Source: JANWYT01 sp034432435 (GTDB lineage Bacteria; Chloroflexota; Anaerolineae; Aggregatilineales; Phototrophicaceae). From it: DNA of 22,092 nt. A model generated the notes under the pieces. The model had not been told where the DNA came from, did no database searches, and saw only the letters and a list, made by a program, of their open reading frames with translations. Location of the stretch: contig DAOUBS010000132.1 in NCBI GenBank assembly GCA_034432435.1, forward strand, positions 1-22,092, in the 5' to 3' direction. Within the stretch, counting starts at the first letter, position 1. Every line of letters begins with the position of its first letter. Positions 15,408 to 22,092 of the stretch are shown here, one piece after another. The translations under genes were made by a program, and so were the position numbers.

Positions 15408-16284
15408 CCGCTCCTAGCACGGCGGTCACGCCCTCCGCTGTGTTGAGCGCAGCCGGCAGCAGGCAGTTGTCGAGCAGGCGCACTTGGCCAATCTTGACCG
15501 CCAGCGAGAGCAGCAGCGGCTCATCGCTGGGCGCGGTCATCGTCTCCAGCGTCACCGCATGGCTCAGATCAATATAGTCCACTTCAGCCAGCGGCTCCCC
15601 AACCAGCACCGATCGCACCGCGTGAACAAGATAGTCAGGGCGGCGCTCGCCGGCTTCATAAGCCGCCGCCGCCGCCTGCAAACTGCGATACAGCACCGCT
15701 GCGGCTGCTCGCTGCTCGGCTGTCAGGTAGACATTACGCGAACTCATCGCCAGCCCGTCCGCTTCGCGCACGGTGGGCTGCACGCGCACCTCTACAGGCA
15801 GGTTTAAATCAGCCACCATTCGACGAATAACGGCTACCTGCTGCGCGTCCTTCTGGCCGAAGAAGGCCACCGTCGCCTGTGCGATGTTGAACAGTTTACA
15901 GACCACAGTCGCCACCCCGACGAAGTGCCCCGGGCGAGCCGCACCTTCCCGCCTTTCGGCTACTGCTCCCACGCTCACCTGCGTCTGAAAGCCGCGGGGG
16001 TACATCACATCTGCAGCAGGGGTGAACACAGCGTCCACCCCTGCTGCGCGCAGCAGCCTCAGATCACGCTCAAGATCGCGCGGGTAACGGGTGAAATCCT
16101 CATTGGCGGCAAACTGCGTGGGGTTGACAAAGATTGTCACCAACACTCGATGACCGGTCGCTCTCGCGGCCTCCACAAGTGACAGATGACCAGCGTGCAA
16201 GTAGCCCATCGTCGGCACGAGAGCCACCTCCGGCGCAGTCAGCCGCCAGCGCCGCACAGCCGCAACCGTCTCAAGCACGTCCAT
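15391..16284 (-). CDS. panC: Pantoate-beta-alanine ligase (pantothenate synthetase)
   Basis: PanC joins pantoate and beta-alanine with ATP to make pantothenate, the CoA precursor. The 297-residue product has the nucleotidyltransferase signature PTMGYLHAGH (24-33), RPGHFVGVATVV (117-128), GQKD (143-146) and the KMSKS-like DGLAMSSRN (176-184). The ATG at 16284 is preferred over the TTG one codon earlier, as GGAG lies 8 bases before it. It overlaps the panB end by 14 bases, implying coupled translation, and its own 3' end overlaps fabH tail to tail by 17 bases. panD and panE are not in the window. Confidence 0.96.
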   Translation of the reverse strand: MDVLETVAAVRRWRLTAPEVALVPTMGYLHAGHLSLVEAARATGHRVLVTIFVNPTQFAANEDFTRYPRDLERDLRLLRAAGVDAVFTPAADVMYPRGFQTQVSVGAVAERREGAARPGHFVGVATVVCKLFNIAQATVAFFGQKDAQQVAVIRRMVADLNLPVEVRVQPTVREADGLAMSSRNVYLTAEQRAAAAVLYRSLQAAAAAYEAGERRPDYLVHAVRSVLVGEPLAEVDYIDLSHAVTLETMTAPSDEPLLLSLAVKIGQVRLLDNCLLPAALNTAEGVTAVLGAVNLEF

Positions 16285-17116
16285 CAAATTCGCTCCGAAG
16301 GGCGCTGAGCGCGTCCTCGTCCATCGGGAAACTGTTTTCCTCTTTCGGGAACGTCCCCACTTCCACGTCAGCTCGATACTGCGTCAGCGCAGCTTGGATG
16401 AGCGCGCCGACGTCTGCGTAGCGACGAGCATGGCGCGGCAAAAACGCGCTGAACAGCCCTACCAGATCATGCAGCACCTGCACCTGACCAGCGGTGTGCG
16501 GCCCCGCGCCGATGCCAATCGTCGGAATCGTCAGCCTCTCGGTGATGAGGCCAGCCAACGGCGCTGGGATCAACTCTAGCACGACAGCGAACGCACCTGC
16601 CGCTTGTAGGCTGAGCGCGTCGCGGATAAGCTGTCGAGCTGGCTCCACGTCACGCCCTTGTACACGCCATCCACCTAACTGATGAACGCGCTGCGGGGTC
16701 AGCCCGATGTGCGCCATCACCGGAATACCAGCCGTCACCAGCCGCTGCACGGTGGCAGCAAGCGCCTCTCCACCCTCTAACTTGACGGCGGATGCGCGCC
16801 CTTCCTGCATGAGGCGTGCCGCGTTGGTCAAAGCAGCCTCTGGCGTGGCATAGGTCATGAACGGCAGATCGACGACGACCAGCGGCCTCTGCGTCACTCG
16901 GCTGACGATCTCGCTGTGGTAGATCATGTGCTCAAGCCGAACAGGGATCGGGTCATGGTGACCTTGTATCACCATGCCGAGGCTGTCGCCGACGAGGATA
17001 ATCGGGATCGCAGCTAGCTCCGCCAACCGCGCGCTGGGCGCATCGTAGGCCGTGACCACCGTAATGCGGCGGCCTTCAGTGTGCATCTTTTGCACATCGC
17101 GGATGGTTAATCGCAT
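16271..17116 (-). CDS. panB: 3-methyl-2-oxobutanoate hydroxymethyltransferase
   Basis: PanB adds a hydroxymethyl group from methylene-tetrahydrofolate to 2-oxoisovalerate, the first committed step to pantothenate. The 281-residue product is a TIM barrel with VGDSLGMVIQG (metal ligand Asp44), VKLEGG (Lys112), AHIGLTPQ (135-142), catalytic Glu181 in ELIPAPL, and IGIGAGPHTAGQVQVLHD. Length is normal. It lies 42 bases after the membrane protein gene and overlaps panC. The 42-base leader is very AT-rich (11 G/C) and has a long purine run (AAGAAAGAAGAAAG) in place of a standard Shine-Dalgarno. Confidence 0.96.
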   Translation of the reverse strand: MRLTIRDVQKMHTEGRRITVVTAYDAPSARLAELAAIPIILVGDSLGMVIQGHHDPIPVRLEHMIYHSEIVSRVTQRPLVVVDLPFMTYATPEAALTNAARLMQEGRASAVKLEGGEALAATVQRLVTAGIPVMAHIGLTPQRVHQLGGWRVQGRDVEPARQLIRDALSLQAAGAFAVVLELIPAPLAGLITERLTIPTIGIGAGPHTAGQVQVLHDLVGLFSAFLPRHARRYADVGALIQAALTQYRADVEVGTFPKEENSFPMDEDALSALRSEFDGRA

Positions 17117-17158
17117 AAAACAATCTTTCTTCTTTCTTAATGAATGAACAAATCGATC

Positions 17159-17959
17159 TTAAGTTCCCGGGCGAGGGGTCGGCGTCGGCGTCACGGGCGG
17201 CTCGGTGATGTAGATCGTCACCATACAGCTTGCGACCAACTGCTGCGTGATGTCGAACACCGTCAGTCGGAACGAGTACTGGCCGGGCGGGTAGGCCGCA
17301 GGGGCAAACTGACTGAAAGGGGCCACCTCGCGCGTCTCTTGACGTCGGTCGTCGATCACGACGTAGGTGTTATCCGTCCCCGGCCCGCTGATCTCCAGCT
17401 TAGCCACGGCAAACGAGTCAGTATACGCCGTGCCAACGACGCTGATCGGCTGAAAGACGCGCATTCCATTGGCGGGGATTTGCAGCGTCGCGCGTGGGTC
17501 TTGGCAGCCCTCAGCGGATGGCGCGTTTGGCACGATCGTCCCGACAGGGGTCGGCGTTAGCGTGGGCGTCAGCAGGATGATCGTGTTGTTCTCACCCAGC
17601 GGGGCGACAGGCTGGATGTTCAGGCCGCCGTCAAGCGGCGCGGGCGTGGCCGTGCGGAAGTCACCGTCTTGAGCGCTCAGGCTCACGCTGATGATCTCGC
17701 GCTGCTCAAGCTCCGTCCGCAAGAACGGGGCCACCGTCTCTTGGATGCCTAACACCCCTACTATCATCAGCACAAACGCCAGCATCCAGCCGATAGACGT
17801 GCCAAACCGCTGCCGCGCTAAGTCGCGCTCCAGTTCGTAGTACGTGCTGCTGAGCTGCCAGCGCGCGTGCAGGCCTCGCCAGAAGCTCAACGCGGCCAGC
17901 GCCGCAAGGATGATGTAGAGCGGCACAGCCACTTGGTCAATCAAAAACACCAAGTTCAT
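17159..17959 (-). CDS. Membrane-anchored protein of unknown function with Thr-Pro linkers
   Basis: I do not recognise a named family. The 266-residue product has two predicted membrane helices (about 7-25 and 54-72) with a charged segment between them. A low-complexity linker with TPTLTPTP (131-138) follows, then a probably extracytoplasmic beta-rich domain (about 151-252) with the 'IPANGMRV...VVGTA' pattern seen in Ig-like modules of many Chloroflexota surface proteins. Cys152 and Cys245 bracket that domain and could form a disulfide. It ends in another Thr-Pro run (VTPTPTPRPGT). The start overlaps the PNP stop (ATGA), so it is translationally coupled to PNP and probably co-transcribed with panB and panC. 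Nothing ties it to purines or pantothenate beyond position. Confidence 0.8.
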   Translation of the reverse strand: MNLVFLIDQVAVPLYIILAALAALSFWRGLHARWQLSSTYYELERDLARQRFGTSIGWMLAFVLMIVGVLGIQETVAPFLRTELEQREIISVSLSAQDGDFRTATPAPLDGGLNIQPVAPLGENNTIILLTPTLTPTPVGTIVPNAPSAEGCQDPRATLQIPANGMRVFQPISVVGTAYTDSFAVAKLEISGPGTDNTYVVIDDRRQETREVAPFSQFAPAAYPPGQYSFRLTVFDITQQLVASCMVTIYITEPPVTPTPTPRPGT

Positions 17960-18798
17960 TCAATCGCCCTCACCACCCCGCGCAGCACGGCCGTCATTCG
18001 CGGCAGATTCAAGCGGCCCGCTTCCAGCACTTCCTCATGGTTGGCGTCCAACTCGCCGTCGATTTGGTCGATCGCCTCATTCGTCACCCCAGAGAAGGCC
18101 GCCACGCGTAGCCCCATATGGCGCGCCACGATCACCTCGTGCACCGTGGACATGCCGACTGCGTCGCCGCCGATCATCCGCAGGAAGCGCACTTCAGCCG
18201 GCGATTCAAAAAACGGCCCCGACACGCACACGTATACCCCCTCGTGCAGCGGCACGCCGTACTCAGCCGCCACCGCTCGCGCCGCCTGCCGCAGGTGTAG
18301 ATCATACGTCCGCGACATGCCGGGGAAGCGCGGCCCCAATGTGTCGTCGTTTGGCCCCATCAGCGGGTTGGCCCCGCTCAGGCCAGCCAAGTAGATGTGA
18401 TCGTTGAACATCATGATATCGCCCACGCGGTAGGCCGGGTTCAAGCCGCCGGCGGCGTTGGTCAGCAGGATCGTCTTCACCCCCAGCAGCCCCATCACGC
18501 GGATCGGCAGCGTCACCTGCTGCAAGCTGTAGCCCTCGTAGAAATGTGCGCGCCCCTGCTGGCAGACCACGATCTGCCCTTCCAGCGTGCCGATCACCAA
18601 GCGTCCTGCGTGGCCGTGCACGGTTGACTGCGGCCAGTTCGGGATTTCACTATAGGAAATACAGGTCGAGTCTTCGATCAAATCCGCTAGGCCGCCCATG
18701 CCAGACCCCAACACAATTCCGACGTGTGGTTTCAGCGTCGTTCGCATTTGGATGTACTGCGCTGCCTCCACATACGGTTGTCGTGTGATGGTAGTCAT
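17956..18798 (-). CDS. punA: Purine nucleoside phosphorylase (trimeric type)
   Basis: PNP splits inosine and guanosine with phosphate into the free base plus ribose 1-phosphate. The 280-residue product belongs to the trimeric class: GSGMGG (31-36), STVHGHAGRL (58-67), RAHFYEGY (83-90, His85), TNAAGGLNP (113-121), Glu198 in GPFFES, Met216 in GMSTVHE, and Asn240 in SGVTNEA. The Glu/Asn pair is the one that selects 6-oxopurines in this class, so adenosine should be a poor substrate. The leader is about 29 bases from a TATAAT at 18834-18839, with a weak, distant Shine-Dalgarno (AAAGG). It is first in the PNP-membrane protein-panB-panC set. The Mo-hydroxylase genes upstream may use its products. 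Confidence 0.95.
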   Translation of the reverse strand: MTTITRQPYVEAAQYIQMRTTLKPHVGIVLGSGMGGLADLIEDSTCISYSEIPNWPQSTVHGHAGRLVIGTLEGQIVVCQQGRAHFYEGYSLQQVTLPIRVMGLLGVKTILLTNAAGGLNPAYRVGDIMMFNDHIYLAGLSGANPLMGPNDDTLGPRFPGMSRTYDLHLRQAARAVAAEYGVPLHEGVYVCVSGPFFESPAEVRFLRMIGGDAVGMSTVHEVIVARHMGLRVAAFSGVTNEAIDQIDGELDANHEEVLEAGRLNLPRMTAVLRGVVRAIE

Positions 18799-18833
18799 AG
18801 GTTGAACTGCCTTTCGTCAAATGAGCCGTCGAC

Positions 18834-18839
18834 ATTATA
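18834..18839 (-). promoter_or_regulatory. Candidate -10 box for the PNP-panB-panC operon
   Basis: On the minus strand this is an exact TATAAT, 35 bases upstream of the PNP start, within the 102-base gap after the YqeC-MocA gene. TTAAAG lies 17 bp upstream and is only a half match to a -35. No terminator hairpin is seen in the gap, so read-through from the upstream genes is possible. Confidence 0.45.
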
Positions 18840-18900
18840 CGACGCCCACCCCACAACTTTAAGTAGAGGTTATAAGAGGGAGAAATCAGGCACAGCGGCG

Positions 18901-20283
18901 TCACTCGGCGTCGCGCTGGCGCAGCGACAAGTTCAGCGTCCCCAGCCCAGCGCGCAGCCGCTCTTGGTTGTACTCAAAGGGGGTGTCTACGTCGCGCAGG
19001 ACGCTGTCCGTGTTGACGTCAACGTAGAGGATCTCTGACTGGTAGGCGTTCAAAAAATCGCGCAGCGAGCCTTCCAGCGGCAAATCGAGGATTTTCGGCC
19101 AGTGCACGCGGTTAATGAGGATGGGATGCCCGCGGCGGTGGTTGTAACTCGGGGCGGCAATCGTGCGCGTGCTCTCGGCGTAGGTCTTCATCAGCTTGTG
19201 GAGCACCCCGGCCTCCAAGCGCGGCTGATCACCCAGCACCACCATCGCCGACGACACCGACGCCGGCAGCGCTTGCAGCCCCACCTTCAACGACGAGAGC
19301 ATCTCACCGCTGCGGTAGTGCCGATTGTGAGCGATAGGCACGTCCAGCGGCTTCAGCACGCGGCGGATGTCCTCCGAGCGGTGGCCGGTTACCACCACGA
19401 TATGATCCAAACGCGAGCGGATCAACTGCTCCACGATGCTTTCGATGACCGTCTTGCCGTCCGTCCACGGCAGCAGCATCTTGTGCTCACCCATGCGCGA
19501 CGACAAGCCCGCCGCCAGCACCACCGCCCCCAACGAACGCTGCACCTCATACACAGGCTGAGACGCGCGCACCGCGCCAATCGCCACGCCGTTGATGCGC
19601 GAGCCTTTGAGCGCCGTCCGCGCAATTAGCCGCGCCCGCTGGCGGCTGTAGCCGCGTTCGCTCGTCTGGTTGAGCAGCGCCACCACGCGCGCCCCGAGCG
19701 GCACATGCTTCATGCCCAGTTCCTCATCGCGCAGCACTTGGCCGATCCACGGCGCATGGATGCGCTGGCCCTGCACGAAGCCGTAGCGCTCGCTCATGGC
19801 TGCCGGGTTGTAGACGCTGACCTCGTCGAATGGACGTTCAAGGACGTTCAGCGCCACCATCGGCACAACGAGCGTCGTCACGTTTGGGATGCACGGCTCA
19901 TCCGACAAGGGCGCTTTGAAGCTGCGCCCATCGGCTTTGTCTGCCTCCAGCAGCAGCAGGTCGCTGTCCACGTTGTCCAACAGCGCTGACCACTCCACCA
20001 TTGGCGGCAGCACCCGCCCCTCACGCACGTCGCCGTGCAGAAACACAAACTTGTGATCGGTCAATGCGCTGTTGACGGCTGTAAAATCGCCTGTGAAGCG
20101 CAGCGCAGCGGGCATCAACGCGAGCTGATCTTCGTCAATATAGGTCGTCGTGCTGGCGAGCACACGCCAACCGAGTTCTATCATCTCATAGCCGAGGCCG
20201 ACGAGCGCCGACGTTTTGCCGCCCCCGCCCACAAACGAGACGACCTCCCCGCGCGCGATCCCCAGCGCTTCGAACAGTTTCAT
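18901..20283 (-). CDS. yqeC: YqeC-MocA fusion: molybdenum hydroxylase accessory protein / molybdopterin cytidylyltransferase
   Basis: Two domains are joined in 460 residues. The N-terminal part (about 1-235) resembles YqeC, a P-loop protein found with selenium-dependent molybdenum hydroxylases: FVGGGGKTS (17-25), ASTTTYID (43-50) and LLLEADKADGRSFKAP (110-125). The C-terminal part (about 250-460) is a MobA/MocA-type nucleotidyltransferase: LAAGLSSRMGEHKMLLPW (256-273), VVLGDQP (348-354), RRGHPILI (383-390) and DVDTPFEY (431-438). MocA puts CMP on the molybdopterin cofactor of xanthine-dehydrogenase-like enzymes. The ATG at 20283, 5 bases after the hydroxylase stop, begins the P-loop domain; the upstream frame overlaps the hydroxylase gene. 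In E. coli these functions are separate genes near xdhD. Selenium use is suggested but not shown. Confidence 0.87.
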   Translation of the reverse strand: MKLFEALGIARGEVVSFVGGGGKTSALVGLGYEMIELGWRVLASTTTYIDEDQLALMPAALRFTGDFTAVNSALTDHKFVFLHGDVREGRVLPPMVEWSALLDNVDSDLLLLEADKADGRSFKAPLSDEPCIPNVTTLVVPMVALNVLERPFDEVSVYNPAAMSERYGFVQGQRIHAPWIGQVLRDEELGMKHVPLGARVVALLNQTSERGYSRQRARLIARTALKGSRINGVAIGAVRASQPVYEVQRSLGAVVLAAGLSSRMGEHKMLLPWTDGKTVIESIVEQLIRSRLDHIVVVTGHRSEDIRRVLKPLDVPIAHNRHYRSGEMLSSLKVGLQALPASVSSAMVVLGDQPRLEAGVLHKLMKTYAESTRTIAAPSYNHRRGHPILINRVHWPKILDLPLEGSLRDFLNAYQSEILYVDVNTDSVLRDVDTPFEYNQERLRAGLGTLNLSLRQRDAE

Positions 20284-20288
20284 GCCGC

Positions 20289-22092
20289 TTAAATCACCCC
20301 GATGCCCTGCGCACGCAGCGCGGCCACCACTTTGTCCGGTGTGAAGGGCTGCGAGGTCAGCCAGACGCCCGTTGCATCGTGCACCGCCGACGCAATCGCG
20401 GGCAAGAGCGGCAGCATCGGCATCTCTGCCATGCCGCGTGCACCCCACGGCCCGATGGGGTCCGGATATTCTAAGACGACCGAGCGCACTTCTTCAGGCA
20501 CATCTAACACCGTCGGGATCAAGTACGTCGACAAGTAAGGGTTCAGGATGCGCCCTTCCTTGCTCACAAGGTACTCCATCAGCGCGTAGCCCTGCGCTTG
20601 GACGACGCCGCCCTCAATCTGCCCCTGCACGAGATTCGGGTTGATGGCCTTGCCCACATCGTTCACCGCGATCACCCGCACCAAGCGGATGAGGCCGGTC
20701 TCAATGTCCACTTCCACTTCGACTACCTGCGCCGTGTAGCCGTAGGCAAAGTTCGGCTCGCTGCGGCCGGTCAGCGGGTCATAGGGCGTGGTGCGCGGCG
20801 GACGGTAGAGAAACTCCGCTTTGGCAGGGCGCTCTTCCGCGCGCCACAGCTCCAACGCTTTCTCGGCTGCGCCACGGATCGCGTTGCCTGCCATGAAGGT
20901 CAAGCGCGAGGCCGACGCGCTGCCCGACGTTCCGTGCTCTGCCGTGTCACCCGTCTTCAGCTCGACGCGCTCTAACGGCACACCGACGGCCTCCGCGGCC
21001 ATCTGCATGAAGACGGTGTGCGCCCCCTGGCCAACGTCTGCGCCGCCTGCCCGCACGATCACCTGTTCAATCTCGCGCCCGCCGTGCAGCTCGATGCCCG
21101 CCCAACTGCGCTCTGGAAAGCCAAAGCTGTAGCCGATGTTCTTGTAGCCGCAGGCCACGCCGATCCCGCGCCGCTTGGTCGGGTCAGTCGGTTGGGGCGT
21201 CGGCGGGCGACACACCCCGTCCTCCGTGTGCTGCCAACCGCCTTCACGGGCTGCCGCTTCCAGCACTTGGCCGATGCTCACCCCAGCGGGCAGCGGCGTC
21301 CCTGTCGATTGGAGGCTGCCCTCGCGGAAGCAGTTGCGTCGTCGAATCTCCAAGCGATCCATCCCCAACGCGTCCGCCAGCCGATCCATCTGCCCCTCCG
21401 CGGCGAACAGAGCTTGCGGCGCGCCAAACCCGCGGAACGCCCCGCATGGAATGTTGTTGGTGTAGACCGCGTACGTGTCGATGTGGATGTTGGGGATCTC
21501 ATACGCGCCTGTCACGGTCAAGTTGGCGTTGCCCAGCACCTTGTTTGAGGTGTAGTTGTAAGCGCCTGCGTCACCGATCACGCGGCACTCCGCCGCCACG
21601 ACGCGCCCTTCAGCGTCTGCGCCCCACTTGGCGTAGACCTTGATTGGGTGACGTTTGTGATGGTAGAGGATCGACTCCTCGCGCGTCCACTGCGTTTTGA
21701 CCGGGCGACGCAGTTTCCACGCTGCTAACGCCAAGACAATCTGCACGGACATGTCCTCACGCCCGCCGAACGCGCCGCCAATCGCGGGATAGATCACTCG
21801 CACCTGCTCCTGCGGCAGCCCCAGTGCATGGGCGATCTGTTCTTGATCCTCGTGCGTCCACTGCCCCGCGACAACCACCGTCACGCGGCCTTGATCGTCG
21901 ATGTAAGCCAGCCCCGCCTCCGGCTGCAAGTAGGCGTGCTCCTGCCAGCTAGTTTCGTAGATGTCCTCGACCACCACTGCCGCCTGCGCCCACCCCGCGG
22001 CCATGTCGCCTTTGCGCACGCGGATGTGCGTCACGACGTTGTTGGGCGTGTCGTAGTGGAGCTGCGGCGCGCTCGCGCGCATCGCCTCCTCG
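20289..22092 (-). CDS. Xanthine dehydrogenase family molybdopterin-binding subunit (partial, N-terminus outside window)
   Basis: This is the large molybdenum subunit of a xanthine-dehydrogenase-type hydroxylase, which inserts water-derived oxygen into purines, aldehydes or similar substrates. The visible ~600 residues cover the Mo-binding domains: GGAFGGRE, CGAFRGFGAPQ, the GQGAHT loop and the near-terminal GARGMAEMP, whose Glu is the expected catalytic base. The frame runs open through the window edge (Glu-Glu-Ala before the first Met at 22082). GAGGAG before that Met looks like a ribosome site, but the N-terminal ~130 residues of the family would be missing, so I read it as internal. FeS and FAD subunits are not visible. 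The substrate could be purine, given nearby PNP; other substrates cannot be excluded. Confidence 0.9.
   Translation of the reverse strand, partial: EEAMRASAPQLHYDTPNNVVTHIRVRKGDMAAGWAQAAVVVEDIYETSWQEHAYLQPEAGLAYIDDQGRVTVVVAGQWTHEDQEQIAHALGLPQEQVRVIYPAIGGAFGGREDMSVQIVLALAAWKLRRPVKTQWTREESILYHHKRHPIKVYAKWGADAEGRVVAAECRVIGDAGAYNYTSNKVLGNANLTVTGAYEIPNIHIDTYAVYTNNIPCGAFRGFGAPQALFAAEGQMDRLADALGMDRLEIRRRNCFREGSLQSTGTPLPAGVSIGQVLEAAAREGGWQHTEDGVCRPPTPQPTDPTKRRGIGVACGYKNIGYSFGFPERSWAGIELHGGREIEQVIVRAGGADVGQGAHTVFMQMAAEAVGVPLERVELKTGDTAEHGTSGSASASRLTFMAGNAIRGAAEKALELWRAEERPAKAEFLYRPPRTTPYDPLTGRSEPNFAYGYTAQVVEVEVDIETGLIRLVRVIAVNDVGKAINPNLVQGQIEGGVVQAQGYALMEYLVSKEGRILNPYLSTYLIPTVLDVPEEVRSVVLEYPDPIGPWGARGMAEMPMLPLLPAIASAVHDATGVWLTSQPFTPDKVVAALRAQGIGVI

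Noticed and set aside
20284..20448. 55-residue N-terminal extension of the YqeC-MocA protein
   Set aside because: It overlaps the end of the hydroxylase gene, has low-quality Ala/Arg/Gly composition, and the P-loop domain begins normally from the ATG at 20283.
22068..22092. Start of the Mo-hydroxylase gene at the Met at 22082 with GAGGAG before it
   Set aside because: The frame is open to the window edge and the family needs about 130 more N-terminal residues, so the apparent ribosome site is most likely two Glu codons.

Overview
This is a GC-rich bacterial chromosomal window of mostly metabolic genes. It is densely packed, with several start/stop overlaps, and no rRNA, tRNA, CRISPR array or transposon was recognised. 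The gene set, a membrane protein with Thr-Pro-rich linkers and a 'P-x-x-G' beta-domain of a style common in Chloroflexota, a Uma2-family nuclease, and split ProDH/RocA-type P5C dehydrogenase genes together suggest a Chloroflexota (Anaerolineae-like) bacterium. That placement is an inference from protein style, not a computed phylogeny.

Layout. (1) 144-4560, minus strand: F1-ATPase genes atpA-atpG-atpD-atpC, ending in a clear hairpin-plus-T terminator (87-111). The delta subunit and all Fo genes are absent, because a 332-bp divergent spacer lies directly upstream of atpA. (2) 4893-7404, plus strand: proline dehydrogenase and P5C dehydrogenase, which oxidise proline to glutamate. (3) 12817 down to 7437, minus strand: a tight six-gene set of NDUFA9-like SDR, GNAT protein, MenC/N-succinylamino acid racemase, ProC, a threonine dehydratase/serine racemase-like PLP enzyme and a Uma2 protein. 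It reads as an amino acid conversion operon. (4) 12956-15407, plus strand: fabF-fabH for fatty acid elongation and initiation; FabH carries a long basic C-terminal tail and overlaps the convergent panC. (5) 18798 down to 15391, minus strand: purine nucleoside phosphorylase, a membrane-anchored protein of unknown function, panB and panC. (6) 22092 down to 18901, minus strand: the molybdenum subunit of a xanthine-dehydrogenase-type hydroxylase (cut by the window end), then a YqeC-MocA fusion for molybdenum (possibly selenium) cofactor maturation.

How the parts work together. Proline catabolism (region 2) and proline synthesis by ProC (region 3) oppose each other and sit in separately controlled units. 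The GNAT plus racemase pair resembles the known N-succinyl route converting D- to L-amino acids, but the desuccinylase is not in the window. PNP releases free hypoxanthine and guanine, and the nearby molybdenum hydroxylase and its maturation factor could oxidise purines, so regions 5 and 6 suggest purine salvage or catabolism.

No obviously new multi-gene system is visible. The more unusual points are the delta-less F1 cluster, the gamma and FabH C-terminal extensions, the YqeC-MocA fusion, the D-amino acid module, and exact TATAAT boxes without recognisable -35 elements in the intergenic spacers.
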